Source: Psychromarinibacter sediminicola (GTDB lineage: Bacteria; Pseudomonadota; Alphaproteobacteria; Rhodobacterales; Rhodobacteraceae). Taken from it: DNA of 64,000 nt. Every line of letters begins with the position of its first letter. Positions within the stretch are counted from its first letter, which is position 1. Below the pieces are notes generated by a model, which made no database searches, was not told where the DNA came from, and saw nothing but the letters and a program-made list of their open reading frames with translations. Both the position numbers and the translations under genes were made by a program. Of this stretch, positions 24,099-32,049 are shown one piece after another. The stretch lies in assembly GCF_029168335.1 (NCBI RefSeq), contig NZ_JARGYC010000011.1, positions 1 to 64,000 of the forward strand. Direction: 5' to 3'.

Positions 24099-25121
24099 AT
24101 GGCCGATCTGCGGCTGGCGATCATCGCCGACGACCTGACCGGCGCGCTCGACACGGCGGCGCCGTTCACCGCGAGTCCGGGGGGCGTCGTCGTGGCCACG
24201 CGGCCGGAGGCGCTGCGCGTGGCGCTGGATCGCCGGCCGGCGGTCGTTGCCGTCTCGACGCGCTCGCGGGAAATGCCGGCGCGGGCCGCGCGCGAGGCGG
24301 TCGCGGCCACGCTGGCGATGCTGCCGCCGGGGGCGGCTGTCCTCAAGAAGATCGATTCGCGTCTCAAGGGGAATGTCGCCGCCGAGCTCTCGGCGTTCCA
24401 GGGGCCGCTGACGGTCTTGCCGGCGATTCCCGAATTCGGGCGGGTGGTCTCGGACGGCGCCCTGCGCGGCTTCGGCGTCGAGACGCCGCTGCCGGTGCGC
24501 GACGTTCTCGGCGACGCCGCGGCGCGGGCCACGGTGCCGGATGCCGAGACCGACGCGCAGTTGTCCGAGGCGCTGGCCGCCGCGCCGGAGGACGCGGTGC
24601 TCGTCGGCGCCCGCGGGCTGGCGCAGGCCCTGGCCGCGCGCTGGGGGCTGGGCGCCCCGCCGCCCGCCGAGTTGCCGGCCCCGGTCTGTTTCGCCATCGG
24701 GTCGACCGACCCGATCACCCGGGCGCAGGTCGACGCCCTGCGCGCGGATCGGCCGACGACCGCGTTCGTCGCGGCCCCCGCCGGCCGGGTGCCGCCGCCG
24801 CCAGACGACGTGCCGGACATCGCCGTGGTCGCGACGACCGAGGGCGACGAGACCCGCCCCGCCACGGTCGCGTGCACCTTCGCCCACGGCTTGGTGCCCT
24901 GGATCCGGTCGGCCCATGGCGCGCTCCTCACCGGCGGCGCCACGGCCGAGGCCGTGCTGGACGCGCTCGGCGTGTTCCGCCTGTCGCTGATCGGCGAGGC
25001 GCTGCCGGGCCTTCCGGCGGCGCGGTCGGGCCGCTGGGTCTTCGTGACGAAATCGGGCGGGTTCGGCCAGCCGGACGCATTGCTGCGGCTGGCCCCCGGA
25101 GCGCAGCGGGCCGAGGTCTGA
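24099..25121 (+). CDS. Four-carbon acid sugar kinase family protein (DUF1537)
   Basis: 340 residues. The N-terminal domain has IADDLTGALDTAAPF and KKIDSRLKGN, the signature of OtnK/DtnK kinases that phosphorylate D-threonate, D-erythronate or 3-oxotetronate. The C-terminal nucleotide-binding domain has LLTGGATAEAVLDALGV and VTKSGGFGQPDAL. It is shorter than the usual family length of roughly 400. The start at ATG 24099 is preferred because GAAGAGG lies seven bases upstream; a GTG two codons earlier overlaps that site. The gntR gene follows after 3 bp. A PdxA-like dehydrogenase, the usual partner of DtnK, lies about 3.6 kb away. Confidence 0.85.
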   Translation: MADLRLAIIADDLTGALDTAAPFTASPGGVVVATRPEALRVALDRRPAVVAVSTRSREMPARAAREAVAATLAMLPPGAAVLKKIDSRLKGNVAAELSAFQGPLTVLPAIPEFGRVVSDGALRGFGVETPLPVRDVLGDAAARATVPDAETDAQLSEALAAAPEDAVLVGARGLAQALAARWGLGAPPPAELPAPVCFAIGSTDPITRAQVDALRADRPTTAFVAAPAGRVPPPPDDVPDIAVVATTEGDETRPATVACTFAHGLVPWIRSAHGALLTGGATAEAVLDALGVFRLSLIGEALPGLPAARSGRWVFVTKSGGFGQPDALLRLAPGAQRAEV

Positions 25122-25124
25122 GCG

Positions 25125-25859
25125 ATGACGGACAAGCCCGGCCGCAGCACGGCGGCGCAACGCAAGAGCCTGGCGGACGTGGTCTTCGAGAAGCTCAACC
25201 GCGCCATCAAGTCCGGCGCCTACGCCGCCGACGAGCGCCTGCCGACCGAGCATGACCTTGCCGCCGAGTTCCAGGTCTCGCGCCCGGTGATCCGCGAGGC
25301 GCTGCGCCGGCTACGCGACAACGGGCTGGTCTATTCGCGCCGCGGCGCCGGCAGCTTCGTGCGGCAGGTCGGACTGCGCGAGCCGATCGGCTTCGGCCAT
25401 GTCGCGAGCATCGCCGATCTGGACCGCTGCTACGAGTTCCGCATTACGCTGGAACCCGAGGCCGCCGCCGCCGCCGCCCGTCGGCACGATGCCGTCTCGA
25501 TGGCGCCGATCGACGCCGCCCTGGCCGAGATGCGCGACGCCACCCAGCGCCGCCGCCACCGCGAGGATGCCGATTTCGCCTTTCACCTCGCCATCGCCCG
25601 GGCCTCGGACAACCGCTATTTCGCCACGGCGATGGAGGCGCTGGAGGACCATATCGCGGTGGGAATGCAGTTCCACGGCATGTCGCTGAAGATCACGCCC
25701 GACGGGCTGGTGCATGTCTACGAGGAACACAAGGAGATCGCCGAGGCGATCCGCGAGGGGCGGGCCGACCGCGCCCGCGACCTGATGCGCGCCCACCTGA
25801 TCGGCTCGCGCGACCGGCTGTTCGAGGGGCGCCGCGCCGGTTTGGGCGAAAGCGCCTGA
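25125..25859 (+). CDS. GntR-family regulator, FadR subfamily
   Basis: 244 residues. The N-terminal winged helix has LPTEHDLAAEFQVSRPVIRE and the wing SRRGAGSFV. The C-terminal FCD domain has the metal-binding Asp/His set: DADFAFHLAIA, VYEEHKEIAEAI and MRAHL. It probably senses a sugar acid or its phosphate and represses the kinase operon through the palindrome at 24018-24033. It is cotranscribed with the kinase and convergent with the 25864 gene, with four bases between the stops. Confidence 0.88.
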   Translation: MTDKPGRSTAAQRKSLADVVFEKLNRAIKSGAYAADERLPTEHDLAAEFQVSRPVIREALRRLRDNGLVYSRRGAGSFVRQVGLREPIGFGHVASIADLDRCYEFRITLEPEAAAAAARRHDAVSMAPIDAALAEMRDATQRRRHREDADFAFHLAIARASDNRYFATAMEALEDHIAVGMQFHGMSLKITPDGLVHVYEEHKEIAEAIREGRADRARDLMRAHLIGSRDRLFEGRRAGLGESA

Positions 25860-25863
25860 CCGG

Positions 25864-26427
25864 CTACCAGAGCGCCCAGTGCTGGCCGGCCCAGGCGTGG
25901 CCCACGAAATGCACGAAGGCGTTCAGGTAGACCACGGCGAAGAGCGCGGTCAGAGCCTGCCCGGCCCGCGTCTCCAACCGCCGCCAGATCACCACGAGGC
26001 AGGCGGCAAAGGCCACGCCCTCCAGCACGCCGAACAGCCGCCCGTGATGGTCGGCGTCCCAGAACGACACCGGGCTGACCAGCCGCCAGTCGCTGACCGG
26101 CCAGAAATGCGCATGCGCGTCGCCCGCATGCAGCGGCAGATCGAACGCGATGTGCAACAGCGCCGCGGCTGCCAGGAGCCACAGCCAGCGCTGGCGCAGC
26201 AGCAGACCTGCAGCCACCGCCGCGGCGTAGACGAGGGCCGAATTGAAAATGTCCACCAGCGCGTCGAGCGCGACCAGGTCGCCCGCGCCGCGGCCCCGCA
26301 GGAAATGCTCCGCGAAGAGAAAGGCGTCGGGCAGCAGCGCGCCCGCCAGGATCACGGCCCACTCGGCCCGCGTCGCCCGCCGCCCCAGCACTGCCAGCCC
26401 CAGGGCCATATGCGCCGGCGTGTTCAT
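25864..26427 (-). CDS. Membrane protein related to YdjM/DUF457-type metal-dependent hydrolases
   Basis: 187 residues with four to five hydrophobic segments. It starts MNTPAHMALGLAVLGR and has an acidic LLPDAFLF segment, then conserved His/Asp clusters in HIAFDLPLHAGDAHAHFWP and FWDADHHGRLFG. This resembles membrane-bound metal-dependent hydrolase-like proteins; relatives in Rhodobacteraceae are sometimes mislabelled CobQ. Function is unknown. It interrupts the catabolic cluster and is probably not part of it. Confidence 0.6.
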   Translation of the reverse strand: MNTPAHMALGLAVLGRRATRAEWAVILAGALLPDAFLFAEHFLRGRGAGDLVALDALVDIFNSALVYAAAVAAGLLLRQRWLWLLAAAALLHIAFDLPLHAGDAHAHFWPVSDWRLVSPVSFWDADHHGRLFGVLEGVAFAACLVVIWRRLETRAGQALTALFAVVYLNAFVHFVGHAWAGQHWALW

Positions 26428-26444
26428 CTCTGCCCCGCATGCCG

Positions 26445-26496
26445 TTTCATCTTGGCCAGAAATACTCTGGGGGGTCCGGGGGGCAAGGCCCCCCGG
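26445..26496 (-). repeat. Conserved intergenic motif plus GC hairpin after the alcohol dehydrogenase gene
   Basis: CTTGGCCAGAAATACTC is followed by a run of G and then CCGGGGGGC-AAG-GCCCCCCGG, a perfect 9-bp stem with a 3-base loop (26476-26496). On the minus strand the hairpin comes about 30 bp after the alcohol dehydrogenase stop, so it can terminate that operon. The ATACTC part lies just upstream of the 25864-26427 gene. From memory, this motif recurs between genes in many Rhodobacteraceae. Confidence 0.5.
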
Positions 26497-26528
26497 CGGA
26501 TCGGCGGGCGCGCAGCGCGCGGCGAAAC

Positions 26529-27650
26529 CTAGAATGCCGCGCGGTAGATCGTCTCGATGTCGTCCACGCTCATGTCGCGCGGGTTGTTGTCCATCAGCCG
26601 CCGGATGCCGTGCGCCTCCTCGGCCCAGGGCCGCAGGTCGTTCTGCGTCACGCCATGCGCGCGCAGCGCCATGTCGATGCCGAGATCGCGGCAGAAGCCG
26701 CTCGCCGCGGTCAGCACCTCCTCGGGCTCGGCCGATTGCGGCAGGTGCAGCGCGGCCAGAACCTCCGCGGTCTTGCCCGGCACCTCGGGCGCGTTGAAGG
26801 CCAGCACATGCGGGAAGATCAGCGCGTTCGAGATGCCGTGCGGCATCCCGGCATGGCTGCCCAGCGGGTAGGCCAGCGCGTGGCCGGCGGCGGTGTTGAC
26901 CGGCCCGAGGCACAGCCCGCCGTAGAACGAGGCCAGCAGCATCCCGGCGCGCGCCTCGGCGTCCGCCCCGTCCTCGACCGCGCGCTTCAGGTAGCGGCCG
27001 GCGAGCTTCATGCCCATCCGCGCGTAATCGTCGATCAGCGGATGCGCCTTGACGTTGGTGAAGGCCTCGACGCAATGCGCCAGCGCGTCGACGCCGGTGG
27101 CGGCGGTGACGGCGGGCGGCACGGTCATCGTCAGGTCGGGGTCCAGCACCGCGATGTCGGCCAGCATCAGCGGGCTTTCCACCGCCGTCTTCGCGTTGGT
27201 CTCGGTGTTCGTCACCAGCGCCCGGATGCCGCCCTCCGAGCCGGTGCCGGCGGTCGTGGCGACCTGCGCGAGGTCGGAGCATTTCTTCGCCACCTTGTTC
27301 GGCCCCGCCACGTCGGCGAGCCTCTGGTCGCTGTCCCAGAGAACGGCGACCAGCTTGGCTACGTCCATCACCGAGCCGCCGCCCAGCCCGACCACCAGCG
27401 CCGGCTGCTGCGCGCGGGCGGCCTCCAGCGCCGCGGCGAGGTCGCTGTCCTTGGGCTCCGGCGCCACGTCAGTGAAGACGGCGACGTCGCCGGACAGCCC
27501 CAGCTTCTCCACCATCGGCGCGGTGGCGGGCTGGGCCACGACGAAGACGCTTTGATAGATCGAGGCCCACTCGCTCAGCTTCGCGGCGGCGCCCTGGCCG
27601 ATCTCGATCCGGCGGGGCATGTGCAGGGTGATCGCGCGGGAGATGTCCAT
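26529..27650 (-). CDS. Iron-containing alcohol dehydrogenase
   Basis: 373-residue group III alcohol dehydrogenase. NAD is bound by GLGGGSVMDVAK and TTAGTGSEG. Metal ligands are in GVDALAHCVEAF (Asp, His) and in AAGHALAYPLGSHAGMPHG (His, His). It interconverts an alcohol and an aldehyde or ketone; members include maleylacetate reductases and hydroxyacid-oxoacid transhydrogenases, so the substrate is open. It lies downstream of the DHDPS-family gene on the same strand but is separated from it by the palindrome array. Confidence 0.86.
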   Translation of the reverse strand: MDISRAITLHMPRRIEIGQGAAAKLSEWASIYQSVFVVAQPATAPMVEKLGLSGDVAVFTDVAPEPKDSDLAAALEAARAQQPALVVGLGGGSVMDVAKLVAVLWDSDQRLADVAGPNKVAKKCSDLAQVATTAGTGSEGGIRALVTNTETNAKTAVESPLMLADIAVLDPDLTMTVPPAVTAATGVDALAHCVEAFTNVKAHPLIDDYARMGMKLAGRYLKRAVEDGADAEARAGMLLASFYGGLCLGPVNTAAGHALAYPLGSHAGMPHGISNALIFPHVLAFNAPEVPGKTAEVLAALHLPQSAEPEEVLTAASGFCRDLGIDMALRAHGVTQNDLRPWAEEAHGIRRLMDNNPRDMSVDDIETIYRAAF

Positions 27651-27687
27651 CGGTCTGCCTTTCTCAGGTCGTCAGGGGGCCGGGCGG

Positions 27688-27782
27688 CGAGCCGTTTCGA
27701 AACGGCTTGATGCAAGCGGCTTCGAAGCCGCTTGGAACGCGATTGCGAAATCGCGTTGTCCAAGGCCCTTCGAAGGGCCTTG
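27688..27782. repeat. Array of four 22-nt palindromes centred mostly on TTCGAA
   Basis: Four palindromes lie nose to tail, starting at 27688, 27713, 27736 and 27761. Units 1, 2 and 4 have the form CAAG-N4-TTCGAA-N4-CTTG with different but self-complementary N4 arms (unit 1 has CGAG at its left edge). Unit 3 is AACGCGATT-GCGA-AATCGCGTT. As RNA each can form a stem of 8-9 bp with a 4-base loop. The array lies between the DHDPS-family gene and the alcohol dehydrogenase gene. A related single copy lies at 32004-32027. Confidence 0.85.
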
Positions 27783-27813
27783 CGCGCACGGTCGGGCGAA
27801 GCCGGTCATCGGG

Positions 27814-28716
27814 TCAGCCGCCCAGCTGTTCCATCTCGGCCCAGATTTCGGCGCGCTCGGCCTCGGCCAGTTCCACCAGCGGCGGCTGCGGCATCAGCCA
27901 GCCCGTGTCGCCGCGCGACCGGGCGAGCATCGCCTTCACGGTGGGCAGTTGCACGTACTTGTTCGACAGCGTTCGCCAGGCGTTGATCCGGTCCTGCGCC
28001 GCCGCGACCTCGTCGGATTTCGCGGGATCGTTCCAGCCCTCCCACACCACGCGCAGCGCGTCGGAGCGCAGGTTCGACGTGGCGGTGATGCAGCCCGCGC
28101 CGCCCATCTTCAGCACCGGCAGCATCAGCGGGTCGGCGCCCGCCAGCACCCCCAGGTCGGGGAAGCGGTCGCACATCGCCTTCATGTTGTCGAGGTCGCC
28201 CGAAGAGTCCTTGATCCCCACGACGATGCCGGGGAAGGCCTGCATCAGCCGCTCGATCAGGTCGTGCGAGATCGGGATCTGGGTGACCTGCGGGATGTGG
28301 TAGAAGACCATGCGAAAGTCCTGCCCCACGCCCTCGATCACCCGCGAATAGAAGCGGTAGAGCCCCTCGTCGCTGACACCCTTGTAGTAGTAGGGCGGCA
28401 GCAGCACGACGCCCTTGACGCCGGCCCGCACCGCGTGGCGGGTCAGCTCCACCGTGTCGGCGACGGAAGGGGCGGAGGTGCCCGGGAGCAGCACCTCCGC
28501 CGCGAGCCCGCCCTCGATGGTGCCGTCCAGCAGCGCCATCCTGTCGTGCAGGCCGAAAGAATTCGCCTCGCCGGTGGTGCCCAGCATCGCGATGCCGTGG
28601 CAGCCTTCGTCCATCAGCTTTCGGCAGTGGTCGACATAGAGCGGCAGGTTCGGCTTGCCGTCCGCAGTCACGGGCGTGGCGGCGGCGCAATGCACCCCTT
28701 GGATCGCGTGTTTCAT
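27814..28716 (-). CDS. Dihydrodipicolinate synthase/N-acetylneuraminate lyase family protein
   Basis: 300-residue class I aldolase/lyase with a TIM barrel. Family landmarks: [12 protein letters not shown] near residue 45, the Tyr in VFYHIPQ (usually Y-N-I-P) and the Schiff-base Lys in [10 protein letters not shown]. True dapA is usually elsewhere, and the family also cleaves 2-keto-3-deoxy sugar acids and sialic acid, so a sugar-acid lyase is more likely here. The start overlaps the stop of the PdxA-like gene by ATGA, showing translational coupling. Confidence 0.85.
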   Translation of the reverse strand: MKHAIQGVHCAAATPVTADGKPNLPLYVDHCRKLMDEGCHGIAMLGTTGEANSFGLHDRMALLDGTIEGGLAAEVLLPGTSAPSVADTVELTRHAVRAGVKGVVLLPPYYYKGVSDEGLYRFYSRVIEGVGQDFRMVFYHIPQVTQIPISHDLIERLMQAFPGIVVGIKDSSGDLDNMKAMCDRFPDLGVLAGADPLMLPVLKMGGAGCITATSNLRSDALRVVWEGWNDPAKSDEVAAAQDRINAWRTLSNKYVQLPTVKAMLARSRGDTGWLMPQPPLVELAEAERAEIWAEMEQLGG

Positions 28717-29657
28717 TGTCCCCTCCCGGCCGCCAGTTTCCGCGCATAGGCGATGGCGTGGTTCATGTTCTCGTGGTTCGCGATGCCTTGCCCTGCGATG
28801 TCGAAGGCGGTGCCGTGGTCGACGGAGGTGCGGGCGATGGGCAGGCCCAGCGTCACGTTCACCCCGGTGTCGAAGGCCACCAGCTTGACCGGGATGTGCC
28901 CCTGGTCGTGGTATTGCGCGACGATCAGGTCGAAGGCGCCGTTATAGGCGCGGTGGAACAGCGTGTCGGCCGAGATCGGCCCGTGCGCGTCGATCCCCTC
29001 GTCGCGGGCCAGCGCGACGGCGGGGGCGACCTGGATGTCGTCTTCCGACCCGAACAGCCCGCCCTCGCCGCAATGCGGGTTGATCCCGGCGACGGCGATG
29101 CGCGGGGCGTCGTAGCCCAGCTCCTTCAGATGGGCGTCGCCGGTGCGGATCGTCGCCAGCACCCGGTCCGGCGTGGCGCGGTCGATCGCGTCCTTCAGCG
29201 CCACGTGGGTCGAGACGTGGATCACCTTCAGCCGGTCGGAGGCGAGCAGCATGAAGGCGCCCTTCTGCCCGGTCAGCGCCGCCAGCATCCCCGTGTGCCC
29301 GTCATAGTGGTGGCCGGCGGCGTTCAGCGTCGCCTTGTTCAGTGGCGCGGTGACGATACAGCCGATCTCGCCGGCCAGCGCCGCCGCCACGGCCGCCTCG
29401 ACATAGCGGAAGGCCGCGTCGCCGCCGCGCGCATCCTCCTTGCCCCAGGGCAGGGGGCCGCCCTCGACCGGCAGGTCGGTGACCTGCACGGTGTCGAGGT
29501 CGATCTCCGCGCCGACGGCCTCTCGCGCGGCCTCCAGCGTCCGGCGGCAGCCGAAGACGCGGGTTTCGGCGCGCTGGTCCGGGGCCATCTCGGCCACCGC
29601 CTTCACGATGATTTCCGGGCCGACCCCGGCGGGGTCTCCCATGGTGATGCCGATCAT
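28713..29657 (-). CDS. PdxA-family 4-phospho-hydroxyacid dehydrogenase (PdxA2-like)
   Basis: 314 residues. It begins [14 protein letters not shown] and has [48 protein letters not shown] and [14 protein letters not shown], all PdxA signatures that bind NAD and a divalent metal. Vitamin B6 PdxA is usually next to ksgA/surA. In this catabolic setting, with a DUF1537 kinase nearby, a PdxA2-type role is more likely: oxidative decarboxylation of a four-carbon acid 4-phosphate to dihydroxyacetone phosphate. The start at 29657 overlaps the hydrolase stop by ATGA. Confidence 0.85.
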   Translation of the reverse strand: MIGITMGDPAGVGPEIIVKAVAEMAPDQRAETRVFGCRRTLEAAREAVGAEIDLDTVQVTDLPVEGGPLPWGKEDARGGDAAFRYVEAAVAAALAGEIGCIVTAPLNKATLNAAGHHYDGHTGMLAALTGQKGAFMLLASDRLKVIHVSTHVALKDAIDRATPDRVLATIRTGDAHLKELGYDAPRIAVAGINPHCGEGGLFGSEDDIQVAPAVALARDEGIDAHGPISADTLFHRAYNGAFDLIVAQYHDQGHIPVKLVAFDTGVNVTLGLPIARTSVDHGTAFDIAGQGIANHENMNHAIAYARKLAAGRGQ

Positions 29658-30808
29658 GTCACGTCCTTGAATCCGGCCCAGTCCGGCGACAGCGCCAGGT
29701 GCTTGATGGCGCGCCGGTGGTAGGTATAGGCGAGGTGCAGCGTCCCGTCGTCGGCCTCGATCAGCGAGGGGTAAGACATTTCCCGGTTGTTTCCGTCCAC
29801 GGAATTGTTCGACAGGCAGGCGCCGGGGCCGTCCTCCACCGTCACGCGGTCGGGAAAGCTGCGGCCCTCGTCGGTGGAAAAGCACAGCGTCATCGGCGCG
29901 CGCGGCACGCCCCAGGTCGGGTTGCAGCCGCCGGTGGCGTTGGGGCGGTCGTCGGCCTCGCCCAGCTCGTCATAGAGCGACTCGCGCCGCGCCTCGGGGT
30001 GTTCGGCCGCGTTCGTCGGGTTGCAGGCCATGGCGATCCGGCCGTCGCGCAGGCGGATCACGCTGATCGAGGAGTTGTTGTTGGGCACGTCGGTCGGCTG
30101 CGGCTCCGACCAGCTTTCGCCGTCGTCCTCGCTGTCGGTGCGGAACACGAAATCGGCCGGCCGCCGGCGGAAGAAGGCGGCCCAGCGGGCGCCGCCCAGC
30201 GGCACCAGCGTCATGTGCACGCAGCCGATCGAACCGGGCACGTCCACCTCGCGCCAGCTGGCGCCGCTGTCCTCGCTGATCGCCAGCGCCGCGGTGTCGT
30301 GGCTGCCGGTCCATTTCTGGCCGGGGCGCGAGACGCAGCGGAACAGCGGCAGCAGCCATGCGCCGTCGGCGCGCACATGCACCGGCCCGCGCACGAAGGA
30401 GCCGTTCGGCAGCGCCAGATCCTCGGGGGTCTTGCCCAGCTCGCGCATCCGGACGACGCAGGCGTCCTGGTTGCCGCCGGGCTGGGCGGTGTGGATCAGC
30501 AGGCGGCGGCCGTCGGGCGCGTCGAACTCCACCGGGTTCTGCTCCGACCGCTCGGGGTCGTCGGTGACGGCCTCGCCGCCCTCCCATGCGTCGTCGGCGA
30601 GCGTGGCGCGGTGGATCGAGATGTCGGATTTTCCCTCCAGCGAGCCGCCGAACCACAGGCAGTGCAGCCCGTCCGCGGCGGGCGACAGGAAGGCGGCGTG
30701 GTTCTGGATGCAGGGGCTGGGCAGCAGCGCCTCGCGCCGGCCGGCGGCGGTCTCGCGCAGGCGGCCATCCATGCCGTCGGCGATCTGGTCGGGCGTCATG
30801 ATGGGCAT
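29654..30808 (-). CDS. BNR-repeat/sialidase-like hydrolase
   Basis: 384 residues with the layout of the six-bladed sialidase/BNR fold: [24 protein letters not shown] and [10 protein letters not shown] are Asp-box-like S/T-x-D-x-G-x-S/T-W/F repeats, and [18 protein letters not shown] lies near the C-terminus. No signal peptide is present, so the protein is cytoplasmic, unusual for a scavenging sialidase. It is the first gene of the operon hydrolase-pdxA-dapA-like and is divergent from the EamA gene. AGGAG lies eight bases before the start. Substrate is unknown; a sialic acid is only one possibility because no other nan genes are nearby. Confidence 0.75.
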   Translation of the reverse strand: MPIMTPDQIADGMDGRLRETAAGRREALLPSPCIQNHAAFLSPAADGLHCLWFGGSLEGKSDISIHRATLADDAWEGGEAVTDDPERSEQNPVEFDAPDGRRLLIHTAQPGGNQDACVVRMRELGKTPEDLALPNGSFVRGPVHVRADGAWLLPLFRCVSRPGQKWTGSHDTAALAISEDSGASWREVDVPGSIGCVHMTLVPLGGARWAAFFRRRPADFVFRTDSEDDGESWSEPQPTDVPNNNSSISVIRLRDGRIAMACNPTNAAEHPEARRESLYDELGEADDRPNATGGCNPTWGVPRAPMTLCFSTDEGRSFPDRVTVEDGPGACLSNNSVDGNNREMSYPSLIEADDGTLHLAYTYHRRAIKHLALSPDWAGFKDVT

Positions 30809-30978
30809 CGAATCGCGCTCCTGTCGCTGTTGCGAACCGGGTCTCGGCGGCCGGATACTTCCGGTTGCAGGGCAAAGTTGTCAAGTTGAAAAAACGCTGA
30901 TCATGGCAAGTTTCATGACCTGCCGCTCTCTATATATCTGTTTATCATACAGAAAAGCACCTCTGATCCGGAAGCCCC

Positions 30979-31005
30979 TTGTCATTTCAGATTTTGAATT
31001 GACAA
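30979..31005. promoter_or_regulatory. 27-bp inverted repeat in the hydrolase/EamA divergent promoter
   Basis: Outer arms TTGTCA and TGACAA and inner arms TTCA and TGAA lie symmetrically about base 30992, with 11 of 13 positions pairing. It lies in a markedly AT-rich stretch about 77 bp before the EamA start. A half-site TTGTCA recurs at about 30879, near the hydrolase start. This looks like an operator for the divergent operons; the regulator is not known. Confidence 0.5.
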
Positions 31006-31081
31006 TTATGGCCGTCCGGGGAACTCTCCCCGGCGAGGAGACCGGAGGGCCGCGCTGCCGCCGGCGGGGAGATCATGGATC

Positions 31082-31975
31082 GTGACGCAAGGACCGCTTT
31101 CGGACAAGGCCGGGGATCGCGCCGCAATCGTCGGCGTGACGATGATGGTGGGCGTGGCGCTTCTGGCCGCGACGGATGCGGTGCTCGTCCGCTTCCTGGC
31201 GGGCGGGGTGCATCCCTTCGTGATCGGCTTCACCCGGGCGCTGTTCGGGCTTCTGGTATTCCTGCCGTTCATCCTGTCGCGGCCGGGCATCCTGCAGTCG
31301 AACTACCGGTTCCGGCACGTGTTGCGGGCCGCGCTGAAGCTCGCCTCGCTGATCGCCTTCTTCTTCGCCTTCGCCCTGTCGCCGCTGGCCGATGTCACGG
31401 CGATCATGTTCGCGGCGCCGATCTTCGTGACCGTGGGTGCCTGGGTCTTCCTGTCCGAGCAGCCGCGGGCGATCCGGGTGATCGCCGTGATCGTCGGCTT
31501 CGTCGGCGTGCTCCTGGTGCTGAGACCGGGGCAGGGGGCGGCGGTGTCGCCGGGGCTGGCCTTCGCGCTGGTGGGCGCGCTGCTGACGGCCGTTATCCAG
31601 CTTCTGCTGAAGCCGATGTCGGGGCGCGACCCGACCGAGACGCTGGTCGCCTGGAACCTGATCGCCACGGTGCCGATCGCGGCGATCCCCGCGGCCATCG
31701 TCTGGGAGACGCCGACGCCGGCGGAATGGGGGCTTCTGGCCCTGCAGGGGGCGCTGGGGGCGCTGAACATGGGGCTGGTGACGCGGGCCTTCTCGCTGGC
31801 CGAGGCGTCGCTGCTGGTGCCGATCGACTTCCTGCGCCTGCCGCTGGTGGCGGGGATGGCGTATCTGTTCTTCGCCGAGAGCGTGCCGCTGGCCACCTGG
31901 ATCGGCGGGACGGTGATCTTCGCGGCGACGCTTCTGATGGCCCGCAGCGCCCGGGCCCGGCCGGAGCGGCCGTGA
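31082..31975 (+). CDS. EamA/DMT-family transporter
   Basis: 297 residues with ten predicted transmembrane segments in two EamA halves (the second begins near GLAFALVGALLTAV). Members export or import amino acids and other small metabolites; the substrate is unknown. The start is GTG 31082, preceded by GGGGAGATC. An ATG seven bases upstream is in another frame. It is divergent from the hydrolase operon and convergent with the LysR gene. Confidence 0.8.
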   Translation: MTQGPLSDKAGDRAAIVGVTMMVGVALLAATDAVLVRFLAGGVHPFVIGFTRALFGLLVFLPFILSRPGILQSNYRFRHVLRAALKLASLIAFFFAFALSPLADVTAIMFAAPIFVTVGAWVFLSEQPRAIRVIAVIVGFVGVLLVLRPGQGAAVSPGLAFALVGALLTAVIQLLLKPMSGRDPTETLVAWNLIATVPIAAIPAAIVWETPTPAEWGLLALQGALGALNMGLVTRAFSLAEASLLVPIDFLRLPLVAGMAYLFFAESVPLATWIGGTVIFAATLLMARSARARPERP

Positions 31976-32003
31976 TGCGCGCGGCGGGGCCTACCATGCC
32001 GGG

Positions 32004-32027
32004 GCAAGGCGTTTCGGGACGCCTTGC
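32004..32027. terminator. Palindrome between the convergent EamA and lysR genes
   Basis: GCAAGGCGT-TTCGGG-ACGCCTTGC: a 9-bp stem that can extend by one U-G pair. It has the same size and the CAAG/CTTG edges of the units at 27688-27782. Its place between two convergent stops suggests bidirectional termination. Confidence 0.55.
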
Positions 32028-32049
32028 GGCCGGCCGCCCGGCCTGTGGC

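Noticed and set aside
27814-28716. Calling the DHDPS-family protein lysine-biosynthetic DapA
   Set aside because: It sits in a catabolic operon with a sialidase-like hydrolase and PdxA-like enzyme, and the active-site Tyr segment reads YHIP rather than the usual YNIP/YNVP.
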